The notes beneath the pieces were generated by a model that saw only the letters and a list, made by a program, of their open reading frames with translations, was not told the DNA's origin and did not search any database. This document shows, piece after piece, positions 35,266 to 44,113 of a DNA stretch of 64,000 nt. Location of the stretch: contig JBBQWR010000004.1 of assembly GCA_038210495.1 (NCBI GenBank), positions 99,760 to 163,759 of the forward strand, in the 5' to 3' direction. The DNA comes from JBBQWR01 sp038210495 (GTDB lineage: Bacteria > Planctomycetota > Planctomycetia > Pirellulales > DATAWG01). Position 1 is the first letter of the stretch. Each line of letters starts with the position of its first letter. The translations under genes and the position numbers were made by a program.

Positions 35266-37140
35266 TTACTTCCCCTTTTCCATTTTCGCGTCTTTCGCCA
35301 TCGGTTTGGCGTCCTTGCCGGGCGCCTTCATATCGAGGGGTTCTTCGGCCTTGATTTCTTCCGGCTTGTCGAGCTTATAGAGCGGCAAATAGCGGTAGTA
35401 GACTTCGAGCGTCAGCGTCGACAGGCTCGTCATCATCACGCGGCCGCCTCGTTGGCCCCAAGCGTCGTCGCCGGCTTGCCCCGGCTTGACGTTGTGCGGG
35501 TCCCAACTGCCGACGGCACAGGTCTTGTCGTTGACATTTTGGCTTTCGACCAGGATCGTTCGCATTTTGCGATTCCAGGTGTCCCAATCCTTGTCGGCCA
35601 TGTTGTGCAGGACCTGAGTTGCGTAGTACCAATAGTAGGTGTCGCGGGCGCCGTTGTTGGGCTGATTGCCCATCAATTGCTGCACTCCACCCACGATTAC
35701 CGGATCTTGCCGGCCGGCGTGGAGGTATTGGCTGCACAATAGCCCGACCGCCGTCATCGAGTTTGTCGGGCCACCGTCCGGCTGATAAGAGAACTGGCCG
35801 TTGCCGACTCCCTTGCTGCCGCCGGCCACTCCTTTGGAAGTTGACTTAAGCCACTTTTTTGTTCCTTCGAGCGTGGCCGGGTTCACTTGCAGACCGGCCA
35901 TCTGAGCACTCTTGAGAGCCATGAGTTGCCAACCGACGACGGAGGTGTCCCCTTCCTCGCCCGGATGATAACGCCAGCCGCCGGTGCTGGAATTCTGCGC
36001 GGCTTGAATGAAGTTGATCGCCTTTTGCGCCGCGATGCCGACCGTCTTATCGCGACTAATCCCATAGTCTTCGCACAGCGCGATCGCGGCCAGACCGTGC
36101 GTGTACATCTGCGACTCGGCTTTAACCGAAAGATCGCCGTCGGGCTGCTGATGACTGATTAGCCAGTAGATGCCGCCGTTGATGACTTGGCGGAACGGGC
36201 CATTGCTGATATGAGTCTGACCAGCCGCCAAATAAGGCAGTAGAGCCATCCCGGTGGCGGCGGCCTGCGATTCCTGCTCGCCTGGGCCCGAGCAACTCTT
36301 GTCGCCTGCCTTGCACTGTTTGTTGTAGCCCATCAGCGTCCAACTGCCGTCTTTGTTTTGATGACGGGCAAACCAATAGAGGGCTGCGGCCACGGCCCGC
36401 TCGGTCTTCTTGGTGCCGCCGTATCGACCGAGCAGTTTTTCACGCGAACCTTGTCCTCGGCCGCCGAAGCCCGTGCCCGCGCCGCCGCTGCCAGAGTTGT
36501 TTCCTTCGCCAATGCCGGCGCCTAGGCCGCCCGTGGCACTGCCTTTGACTTTGGGGCCCGGCCCAAATGCCTTGACATCAAACCCCGTGAGCCCCCCGAG
36601 ATCCGTTGTAGCCGTTGTGGCCACGCCGCCACCGGCTTGAACGAACACCGGGTTGTCGTCGATATGCTGCTCGCTTTGGGCGGCTTGGGCCGGTGGCTCG
36701 GTCATCGTGAGCGTCGAAGTATCCAGCACCGAAGGGGTCGGATCGGGCTCACCCACGATAAACGGTTTATCGGGTGGCTGGACGACGGCCTCGGCCTCGT
36801 CGAATTCCGGGGCGTTGCCCGATTTCGGGATCGGAGAAAAACGGCCGCCGAACACCAAGATCAGCGCGAACACAATCATATGCACCGTGAAGCTCATGGC
36901 CCACCACGGCGCCTGAGTGCGCATCCACTCCTTGAGCATTCCCGTCACGGTATCGGAATCGTCGAACTCTTCTTCTTGCTCCTCGCCACCCCCATCGCCC
37001 GCGGCCACCTTGGCGGCATTGGCTTTCGAGCGGGCGACTTCCGCCGCGGTTCCATTCACTGTCGGGTTCTTACTTGGAGCGCCGTCGCCGGCGGGCTTTC
37101 CAGAACCTGCCGCCGCCACTTTTGCTTCTTCGCCAGCCAT
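35266..37140 (-). CDS. Membrane-anchored alpha-toroid (squalene-cyclase-like) protein
   Basis: 624 residues. An acidic and Ala-rich cytosolic head (1-75) leads to one membrane helix at about 80-100 (WAMSFTVHMIVFALILVFGG). A low-complexity Gly/Thr linker (140-235) follows, then a prenyltransferase/squalene-oxidase repeat domain at about 245-560: AVAAALYWFARHQNKDGSW, GGIYWLISHQQPDGDLS, YTHGLAAIALCEDYGISRD and GGWRYHPGEEGDTSVVGWQLMALK. The tail is Lys/Pro-rich. With no DXDD acid motif it is unlikely to be a hopene cyclase. Proteins with this layout recur in planctomycetes and have no known role. GGAG upstream supports the ATG. Confidence 0.8.
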   Translation of the reverse strand: MAGEEAKVAAAGSGKPAGDGAPSKNPTVNGTAAEVARSKANAAKVAAGDGGGEEQEEEFDDSDTVTGMLKEWMRTQAPWWAMSFTVHMIVFALILVFGGRFSPIPKSGNAPEFDEAEAVVQPPDKPFIVGEPDPTPSVLDTSTLTMTEPPAQAAQSEQHIDDNPVFVQAGGGVATTATTDLGGLTGFDVKAFGPGPKVKGSATGGLGAGIGEGNNSGSGGAGTGFGGRGQGSREKLLGRYGGTKKTERAVAAALYWFARHQNKDGSWTLMGYNKQCKAGDKSCSGPGEQESQAAATGMALLPYLAAGQTHISNGPFRQVINGGIYWLISHQQPDGDLSVKAESQMYTHGLAAIALCEDYGISRDKTVGIAAQKAINFIQAAQNSSTGGWRYHPGEEGDTSVVGWQLMALKSAQMAGLQVNPATLEGTKKWLKSTSKGVAGGSKGVGNGQFSYQPDGGPTNSMTAVGLLCSQYLHAGRQDPVIVGGVQQLMGNQPNNGARDTYYWYYATQVLHNMADKDWDTWNRKMRTILVESQNVNDKTCAVGSWDPHNVKPGQAGDDAWGQRGGRVMMTSLSTLTLEVYYRYLPLYKLDKPEEIKAEEPLDMKAPGKDAKPMAKDAKMEKGK

Positions 37141-37819
37141 GATGCACTCCGATTTTCTGATCCGCGCGAGCGATGAATATCGCTCAAAGTTAACGAGAAA
37201 AGATCTTGAACAAGACCGGTATAGGATTTGTCAGTTTTTTGTGCGGCCCCGGCGCCGCGAGTACGGACACAACACAAGCAATTCCCGTGCAGCGATAGAT
37301 GAGCCGCCGACCCTTCGCATTATCAGCCGCGACACCGGCTATCGTCAAGGATTTTTCGCTCACGAATTTCCTGGAATTGGACGATCGAGGCGACTTAACG
37401 CGACGGCGCCTGTCGGGGAGGTCTTCGCGGCAGGCCCGTAGCCGCGTCGACCTCCACCTGCCAACGTCCGATGACGTTTGCTTTCAGGCCGACTAACAGC
37501 GTCTATCGTCAACCGGTTGTTACAGGTCGACCTGCCCCGTCGATTCCGGCCCCGATAGTGAATTCGTGGACAAGTCGATTTTTATTCCCTAAACTCGCCT
37601 TCGATCCTTCGCGAGCGGTGAAACCGGCGTATAACGTCGATGGATAGGCCCAATGGACGGCACTGCCGTGTTAGCAAAATTGCGACGGGCCGCTTGCCCT
37701 GTAGAACCGGACAATTAGGCTTAGAGTGCCGGCTCACCGGCGCCCCTCGTCTTGCCGAATCCCCTTTTACTGCCAAAACCAAATTTGCGGACTGCCGTGA
37801 ATCGGCATGCTCGTGGGCC
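37141..37819. other. Intergenic, 679 bases, no gene seen
   Basis: Divergent gap between the 624-residue gene and the glycoside hydrolase gene; both promoters should lie here. Open frames crossing it lack ribosome sites and family signatures. No strong palindrome was noticed. Confidence 0.45.
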
Positions 37820-39286
37820 ATGAACAGCCTGAACTTCATCGGCGTCCTCGTCGCGATCGTGTCCACCCATAGCGTTCTAAACGGCCGTGAATGCTTAGCC
37901 GCCGATTCGATCGACATCACCGTCAACGTAAATTGCGCCAACAAGCTTGGCCTCATTCGTCCGCTGCACGGCGTCAATGGCGGAACGCTCCACGCCGGCG
38001 ACACGGTCGATCTCTCGCCGGCTTTTCGCGAAATCAGTGTCCCCCTGGCCCGATTGCACGATTGCCATTGGCCGAATGCCGATGTGGTCGACATTCATGT
38101 GCTGTTTCCCGACTTTTCGGCCGACCCCAGTCGGGCGGAGAGCTATGACTTTCGCCGCACCGATGAGTATGTTTCCGCGATTGTGGCCAGCGGCGCCGCG
38201 ATCGTATTTCGACTCGGCGAGAGCATCGAACACACCAAACGCAAATATCATGTCAATCCTCCGGCCGATCCCGACAAGTGGGCGGCGATCTGCGTCGGAG
38301 TCGCCCGCCACTACAACGACGGCTGGGCCGCGGGGTTCCACCGCAAGATTCGCTACTGGGAAATTTGGAATGAGCCGGAAAACCGCCCGGCGATGTGGAC
38401 GGGCGACGACGATCAGTTCTTGCGGCTTTACGCTGCCGCGACCAAGGCGCTTAAGAAAGCCTTACCCGATGTGCTGGTGGGCGGCCCCGGCTTCGGCTAC
38501 GTCGGCGAACTCAAGGACGAGCAGCTCACCCCGACGCCGTTTGCCCGCAAATTTTTCGAGACTTGCCGGCGGGAATCGGCACCGCTCGATTTCTTCTCGT
38601 GGCACAACTACGCGGGCGATCCTCACGAATTGGTTCAACGAGCCAGGGCCATCCGGGCGCTATTGAACCACGAGGGCTTCGATAAAACCGAAAGCCATCT
38701 GAACGAATGGAGTTATCTGCCGAACGGACAATGGGGACCCCTTCAAGTAACCGACGGCCATGCCCGCCAAGCCTGGTTCGACCGGCAAGGCGGAGCGGAG
38801 GGCGCCGCCTTCGCGACCGCCGCATTGATGTTGCTGCAAGACACGCAATTGGACGCGGCTAATTATTATTCCGCGGACACACAAGGATTCGGCATGTTCA
38901 GCGAGCATGGCGCGCCCAAGAAGTCGTTTTTTGGCCTCAAGGCGTTTAGTCTGCTGATGAGCACTCCGCGCCGGATCGAAGTTGTTGCCCAGGCCCATGA
39001 AACCACGGCGGCAGCCAAATTGGCCGTATGCGCGGGCATCAATCCGGCTGACGACCGGCTAACGGTGCTGGCGAGCAATTTTTCCGATGAAAATATGAAC
39101 CTGCATATCTCGGTCGCGGGGATCCCGTGGCGAGGTGAATCAACCGTCGAAACGCGACTTTTGGACGCTAAGCACGATTTGGAAGTCGAACGGTCATTCA
39201 ACGCAGTACCGGGCGCCCCCATCGATCAGGTAGTACCCGCCCATGGCGTCGCTGTCATCAATATTCAACGGCTAACACAACCCTAG
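37820..39286 (+). CDS. Secreted GH39-like glycoside hydrolase
   Basis: 488 residues. The N-terminus (MNSLNFIGVLVAIVSTHSVL) reads as a signal peptide ending near CLAAD. The TIM barrel starts at about 40 (RPLHGVNGGTL). YWEIWNEPENRPAMW holds the expected acid/base Glu (NEP), and SHLNEWSYLP holds the expected nucleophile Glu, the pair of clan-A enzymes such as GH39 beta-xylosidase. A C-terminal beta domain carries LTVLASNFSDENMNLHISV. The substrate is unknown. The frame is open upstream to 37640, but the signal peptide fixes ATG 37820. Confidence 0.8.
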   Translation: MNSLNFIGVLVAIVSTHSVLNGRECLAADSIDITVNVNCANKLGLIRPLHGVNGGTLHAGDTVDLSPAFREISVPLARLHDCHWPNADVVDIHVLFPDFSADPSRAESYDFRRTDEYVSAIVASGAAIVFRLGESIEHTKRKYHVNPPADPDKWAAICVGVARHYNDGWAAGFHRKIRYWEIWNEPENRPAMWTGDDDQFLRLYAAATKALKKALPDVLVGGPGFGYVGELKDEQLTPTPFARKFFETCRRESAPLDFFSWHNYAGDPHELVQRARAIRALLNHEGFDKTESHLNEWSYLPNGQWGPLQVTDGHARQAWFDRQGGAEGAAFATAALMLLQDTQLDAANYYSADTQGFGMFSEHGAPKKSFFGLKAFSLLMSTPRRIEVVAQAHETTAAAKLAVCAGINPADDRLTVLASNFSDENMNLHISVAGIPWRGESTVETRLLDAKHDLEVERSFNAVPGAPIDQVVPAHGVAVINIQRLTQP

Positions 39287-39301
39287 CTAGGAACCAAAAA
39301 C

Positions 39302-39343
39302 GCCGGGGACTGTCCCCGGCTCTCAGGCGGTTTTGTGGGAGCC
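39302..39343 (+). terminator. Paired hairpins after the GH39-like gene
   Basis: First stem 39302-39310 with 39312-39320 (GCCGGGGAC, 9 pairs, so the true loop opens some pairs). Second stem 39318-39325 with 39336-39343 (GGCTCTCA, one wobble pair). They share bases, so they are mutually exclusive. The second resembles 45482-45505, so it is also a dispersed repeat. Confidence 0.6.
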
Positions 39344-39471
39344 TTCAAAGGAAAATCGCAATCCGCGTGGTTTTGTACGGCGATTGCGTTGACCTGCCCG
39401 TAGCATCCGGATAGATTCGATTTATGGGATCGATCGAGCCTTAATAGATTGCAGGCCTGGGAGAACCGCCA

Positions 39472-40170
39472 ATGAATCGAATCATTACCGCGTTATTTCT
39501 CCTGCTCGGCGCGATGACGTCGGTCGGATACGGTCAGTCGGGGCCGGTTTACCACGTCGTCGACTCGGACCTGGGCGGTCCGATGCACTTGCAATACACG
39601 TCCGCCCCGAGTTATGGCAGCACTGGTTGGATATTTTCTTTTCAGGCCACGAACTCGGGCGATCTAGCCCTGACCGACGTCGGACTGACGCTTCAATATC
39701 TGTTCCCGCTCGACGGCTGGAACGACCATGTGCCGATCGGTTCGGCGTACACTTATTTGGGCGGCGCCACTTGGCACAGCGACACGTCAATTCTGCCGGG
39801 CTCGACCGACATCTATTACTCAGGCACGTCACTTGGGTCCACGAGCTTTCTTCCCACGAGCCAGGTCAGCGATTTCGCATCGATCTCGTCGATTAACTCT
39901 CACGGCCATCTGAAAAGTTGGAACCTAAGCGATAATTTGCCGATCGAGTTTCTCGGCGATTTCGGCGCCCACCAAAGCAAGACATTCTCGCTTGCAAGCG
40001 TTACAGATCGCGTTTACTTGGACAACTTTGGCTATTTCGTGAGCCAGACACCGCTGTTGAGCCCCGTGCCCGAGCCGAGTTCGATTGTGCTTCTTATCGG
40101 CGGCGCGGGCCTGCTTGCGATTGCGGCCCAGCGGCGCCGATCGCGCGCGGCCCTCTTAATGGCCGCCTAA
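39472..40170 (+). CDS. PEP-CTERM surface protein
   Basis: 232 residues. The signal peptide is at 1-21 (MNRIITALFLLLGAMTSVGYG). The mature part is low-complexity, Gly/Ser/Thr-rich beta sequence. The sorting signal at about 199 onwards is VPEPSSIVLLIGGAGLLAIA followed by the basic AQRRRSR. PEP-CTERM proteins are cut by an exosortase and moved to the surface or matrix, often with an exopolysaccharide. No exosortase is in this window. The tail runs 7 residues past the basic cluster, slightly longer than usual. GGGAG lies upstream of the ATG. Confidence 0.9.
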   Translation: MNRIITALFLLLGAMTSVGYGQSGPVYHVVDSDLGGPMHLQYTSAPSYGSTGWIFSFQATNSGDLALTDVGLTLQYLFPLDGWNDHVPIGSAYTYLGGATWHSDTSILPGSTDIYYSGTSLGSTSFLPTSQVSDFASISSINSHGHLKSWNLSDNLPIEFLGDFGAHQSKTFSLASVTDRVYLDNFGYFVSQTPLLSPVPEPSSIVLLIGGAGLLAIAAQRRRSRAALLMAA

Positions 40171-40468
40171 AAAAATTTCGAGCGCCGGTGGCTGGCGGCG
40201 GCCTCGCCGAAGCCCCTGAAAGTTGTCGCGACTTCGTCGAGCCCGGCTATGCCGATCGCTGAAATGAGTTCGCCGACATTCCAGCGCATTCTCACTGGGA
40301 AATGTACCTCGCAGCGATTTTTTTATTGAATATTGATTTACAGAACCAGCCCCTTCGTTTATTCTCAGTGGTCTCATCTGGTATTCGGCGGAGCATCGGG
40401 ACAGAGGCACCTAGCTCCGCCGTCGGTCACGATTTGCCGAGAAGAGGCGCCGGACGCAGTGCGTTCTT

Positions 40469-40879
40469 ATGCGCTCACACATTAAACCCATCCATCATCG
40501 GTCGCTTCGGAAGAAGCAACCCGTTTCTGCCCTCGCTCGCCGAAATCGATCGGTTGTCGCGCGTGCCGGCGCTCATGGGCTGGCCTGCAATCCGATTATC
40601 ATAGCTATTAGCCTCGCGCTGGCGATAACTGCCGGTGTTTGGTTGGCGGTCGGACGCGGCCGGGGATTGGCCGACGAAAAACCGTCCCCGGCGCGATCAA
40701 GTGCGCGGGAACGGGCGCCCACGATTCGATCAGCGGTCGCCGTCGAGACTGGAGGCATCTCCCTTCGGTCGTTGCACTCGACAGGCGCTTCCTCGCCGCC
40801 AGGCATTATGGATCTCAAGACCCTTCGCGACCAGCCAATTGACGTCTCACCCGCTCGAGATTTCTCAGCCGACCAATAG
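40469..40879 (+). CDS. Possible small single-span membrane protein
   Basis: 136 residues. A basic head (MRSHIKPIHHRSLRKKQ) is followed by one membrane helix at about 43-62 (PIIIAISLALAITAGVWLAV) and a polar tail. There is no known domain. No good ribosome site is seen, and the tail looks random, so it could be a chance frame in GC-rich DNA. The rest of the 40171-41095 gap holds no other candidate. Confidence 0.3.
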   Translation: MRSHIKPIHHRSLRKKQPVSALARRNRSVVARAGAHGLACNPIIIAISLALAITAGVWLAVGRGRGLADEKPSPARSSARERAPTIRSAVAVETGGISLRSLHSTGASSPPGIMDLKTLRDQPIDVSPARDFSADQ

Positions 40880-41095
40880 CCCAGCCGTCGATGATCGCCT
40901 CGCGCGCAACGTGTCGTTCCAATCGGCGTTGCTTCTCGTCCGTTTGGCGCGTGGATGACCGGACTGGCGACCCAGTCGCGCTTTCGCGCCCAGTCAGCAG
41001 CGCAATCGCGGCGCCTTGAAGTTAAGATATCTGCGGGAAATCTCCTGCGCGCGGCTCGTCAACATCCGCCACATCCTCTTTGTGAACCAGCCAAG

Positions 41096-43273
41096 ATGAA
41101 ACATTTACTGCTTGCCTTCATCGCTCTTGTGTATGTGGCTCAGGCCGCGCCAGCGGAAACATTGAGCGTCATAACGCAGGCCAATGTTGCTGTCGAGCTG
41201 ACGTTTTCTGCCAAGCGTCAACATGCCGATCCGTTTAAGGACGTGATCCTCGACGTACTGTTCACGCAGCCCGACGGCAAGTCGCTGCGAGTTCCGGCGT
41301 TTTGGGCCGGCGGCGACCAGTGGAAGGTCCGCTACGCCTCACCGCAAATCGGCGCCCATTCCTGGAAGAGCGAGTGTTTGCATTCCGACGATCCGGGTCT
41401 CGATGGACAATCGGGCGTCGTCGAGATTTCGAATTACACCGGCGATAATCCTCTCTTCAAGCATGGCCCCATCGGCGTCGCGGCCGACAAGCGGCATTTT
41501 CAATACGCCGACGGAACGCCGTTCTTCTGGCTCGCCGACACATGGTGGATGGGGCTCTCTAAGCGTCTGCATTGGCCCGAGGAGTTTCAGCAGCTCACCG
41601 CCGATCGCAAGCAAAAAGGTTTCAACGTCGTTCAAATCGTCGCCGGCCTTTATCCCGATATGCCCCCCTTCGATCCGCGTGGCGAGAACGAAGCCGGCTG
41701 CACCTGGGAAAAGGATTACGCGCGAATTCGCCCCGAATATTTCGACGCAGCCGACCGGCGTCTGCGGTTTCTGGTAGATCAAGGCATCTCGCCCTGTATC
41801 GTCGGCGGCTGGGGATATTTCCTCCCCTTGCTCGGCGCCGAGAAGGCGAAGGCCCATTGGAGATACTTGATCGCCCGTTATGGCGCTTGGCCCGTGATCT
41901 GGTGCGCTGCCGGCGAAGCGAATCTGCCTTACTATTTGGCGAAGGGTTTTCCCTTCGACGACCGGCAGCAGGCCAGCGGTTGGAGCGATGTCATGCGGTC
42001 GATCCGCGCGACCGATCCCTGGCGGCGGCTCATCACCGTGCATCCGACGGCCATCAATCGCTACACGGCCCGGCACGTCACCGACGACGAGGGCCTGCTG
42101 GATTTCGACATGCTGCAAACGCCGCATGGGCAGGCGGAAGCCGCGCCCGTCGCGATCCGCGCCGTGCGCGATTCCTACGCGGCCCAGCCGACCATGCCCG
42201 TAATCGACGGCGAGGCCAGCTACGAGATGCTGGCGGACAATCTGCCGACCGCCTGGACGCGCGCGATGTTTTGGCTATGCGTCACCAACGGCGCGGCCGG
42301 GCATACCTACGGCGCGAACGGCATTTGGCAATTGAATCGCAAGGGCGATCCGCACGGCGCCTCGCCGCACGGTGGAACCTACGGCAAAATTTCCTGGGAT
42401 GAAGCGATGCGCCTGCCCGGTTCGGAGCAAGTGGCTCAAGGCAAAAAGTTTCTCGAATCGCTCCCGTGGACCAAGCTCACTCCGCGGCCCGAGGCAGTGA
42501 CCTGGGCGAGCGAAGATCGCCCCTTGCAGATGGGCCATTGGATTTGGTTTCCCGAGGGCAATCCGCGCCGCAATGCCCCGGTCGCGACCCGATTTTTCCG
42601 CCGCGAGTTTAAAGTTCCCGAGAATTCCACCATCCGCCGGGCCACGCTCAGCATTTCTGCCGACGACAAATTCACGGCTTGGCTCAATGGCAAACAAGTC
42701 GGCGCGAGCGACAGCTGGCGTAAGCCGTTGACGATCGATGTTGCGGCAGACATTCGGGCCGGTCAAAACGTGCTCGCCGTGAAAGGCGAAAATTGCGCCG
42801 CTCCCGTAGCGGAAAATCCCGCCGGCCTAATCGCCGGCCTAGAGATCGAAATTTCGACTGCGACCACGGCCGCTGCCACGATCCATGTAGTTACCGACGC
42901 AACTTGGCGGACATCGCAAACCGAACAGCCGGGTTGGCGCGAAGCCCGATTCGACGACTCCACTTGGGCCGCCGCGGCGGTTGTCGCCGCTCTTGGCGAT
43001 ACCCCCTGGGGCAACATCGCCGGCCAACACAGCGAAGTCGGACCGCAAGCCTGCGTCATCGGCGATCGGCTCATGCTGATCTACGCCCTCAATCCACAGG
43101 CTGTCATCGCTCACGATCTCCGCCCGAACGCCAAATATCGACTCGCCTTCTTCGACCCCGTCACCGGCCAGCAGACTACTGACGCCGTCGCGACCACCGA
43201 CAGCCGCGGCGAATGCCGCATGGAGCCCCCGCAACCCACTCACGATTGGGTCGTGGTTCTGGACGCACAATGA
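41096..43273 (+). CDS. Secreted DUF5060/DUF4038 glycoside hydrolase-like protein
   Basis: 725 residues. Signal peptide at 1-20 (MKHLLLAFIALVYVAQAAPA). A DUF5060 beta-sandwich (25-115) is followed by a DUF4038 apiosidase-like TIM barrel (about 125-470) with FFWLADTWWMGL, FNVVQIVAGLYPDMPP, VIWCAAGEANLPYY and MPVIDGEASYE. A galactose-binding-type domain at about 510-640 carries FRREFKVPENS and WREARFDDSTWAAA, and a small C-terminal domain closes the chain. These proteins cleave plant or algal polysaccharide side chains; the substrate here is unknown. Start set by the signal peptide; frame open upstream to 40955. Confidence 0.85.
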   Translation: MKHLLLAFIALVYVAQAAPAETLSVITQANVAVELTFSAKRQHADPFKDVILDVLFTQPDGKSLRVPAFWAGGDQWKVRYASPQIGAHSWKSECLHSDDPGLDGQSGVVEISNYTGDNPLFKHGPIGVAADKRHFQYADGTPFFWLADTWWMGLSKRLHWPEEFQQLTADRKQKGFNVVQIVAGLYPDMPPFDPRGENEAGCTWEKDYARIRPEYFDAADRRLRFLVDQGISPCIVGGWGYFLPLLGAEKAKAHWRYLIARYGAWPVIWCAAGEANLPYYLAKGFPFDDRQQASGWSDVMRSIRATDPWRRLITVHPTAINRYTARHVTDDEGLLDFDMLQTPHGQAEAAPVAIRAVRDSYAAQPTMPVIDGEASYEMLADNLPTAWTRAMFWLCVTNGAAGHTYGANGIWQLNRKGDPHGASPHGGTYGKISWDEAMRLPGSEQVAQGKKFLESLPWTKLTPRPEAVTWASEDRPLQMGHWIWFPEGNPRRNAPVATRFFRREFKVPENSTIRRATLSISADDKFTAWLNGKQVGASDSWRKPLTIDVAADIRAGQNVLAVKGENCAAPVAENPAGLIAGLEIEISTATTAAATIHVVTDATWRTSQTEQPGWREARFDDSTWAAAAVVAALGDTPWGNIAGQHSEVGPQACVIGDRLMLIYALNPQAVIAHDLRPNAKYRLAFFDPVTGQQTTDAVATTDSRGECRMEPPQPTHDWVVVLDAQ

Positions 43274-43296
43274 TGCTACCTCGGCGTGAAGCGTGG

Positions 43297-43390
43297 TAGG
43301 TCATGCACCGCGTGCATGGCAGTCTTAGTAGGTCATGCACCGCGTGCATGGCCGTCTTAGTAGGTCATGCACCCTGTGCATGACAGGTGC
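43297..43390 (+). repeat. Three tandem 32-base hairpin repeats
   Basis: Units start at 43297, 43329 and 43361. Each has TAGGTCATGCACCGCGTGCA with TGGC after it, then GTCTTAG in the first two. Each unit contains the palindrome CATGCAC-GTGCATG; the third unit has a compensating-style change (CCCTG) in its loop. It lies after the DUF4038 gene. Confidence 0.85.
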
Positions 43391-43478
43391 GAGGATTCAA
43401 CCAACCGAAACGGCCGCCATTGCGTTCATCGGGCTACCGGCGACTCGTCGGAGCGGAGTTGAAGATTATTTGATCTTC

Positions 43479-44102
43479 TCAAAACCGGGCTTCCGACTGC
43501 CATACGATCGATTCACCGGTCGTCGGATGGCGGACTTGCAGTCGGCTGGCGTGAAGAAGCAGCCGCTCGGACATTTCTCTCGACCGGTCCGTTCCATACA
43601 AGCCGTCTCCCAAAATCGGGTGGCCGATCGCCTCCAGATGCACGCGTAGTTGGTGCGACCGACCGGTCAGCGGCGCGAGATCGAGCCGCGTCCGGTCCGG
43701 TTGCCGTTCGACAACGCGCCAGTCGGTAATCGCCGGTTTGCCCTGGGCATGATCGACGCACTGCCGCGGCGGGCGATCCAAATCCTTTCGCAGCGGCAAC
43801 TCAATTCGGCCCGAGCTTGCGGCGGTTTGGCCCAGCACGATGGCCGTATAGAGCTTCCTCACGCCTCGCCGCTGAAATTGCAAGCTAAGCTCGCGCTCGT
43901 TCGCCATGCCGCGCGCGAAAAGTACGATGCCCGATGTGTCGCGATCCAGCCGATGCACGAGGCGCGCGTCCGGGTAATCGACTTGCACCCGGCTGGCGAG
44001 ATTATCGGCGTTCGCGGGTCCGAGCCCCGGCGCGGTGAGCAACCCCGATGGCTTGTCGACCACAATCAAATCGCGATCGACGTACAAAATCGTCCACGCC
44101 AT
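43479..44102 (-). CDS. RluA-family pseudouridine synthase
   Basis: 207 residues. The catalytic Asp is Asp53 in the motif HRLDRDTSG (50-58). ILYVDRDLIVVDKPSG at 5-20 and the late LTGRSHQLRVHL and HPILGDGLYG motifs are all typical of the RluA/TruC group. No S4 domain is present, so it resembles short forms such as RluA or TruC; the target RNA site is unknown. It starts 12 bases after the stop of the dehydrogenase gene, with AGGAAA overlapping that gap, so it is probably translated from a shared minus-strand mRNA. Confidence 0.88.
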   Translation of the reverse strand: MAWTILYVDRDLIVVDKPSGLLTAPGLGPANADNLASRVQVDYPDARLVHRLDRDTSGIVLFARGMANERELSLQFQRRGVRKLYTAIVLGQTAASSGRIELPLRKDLDRPPRQCVDHAQGKPAITDWRVVERQPDRTRLDLAPLTGRSHQLRVHLEAIGHPILGDGLYGTDRSREMSERLLLHASRLQVRHPTTGESIVWQSEARF

Positions 44103-44113
44103 CAGGAGATTTC

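Noticed and set aside
43297..43390. The tandem repeats as a CRISPR array
   Set aside because: The units are contiguous with no variable spacers, and no cas genes are near.
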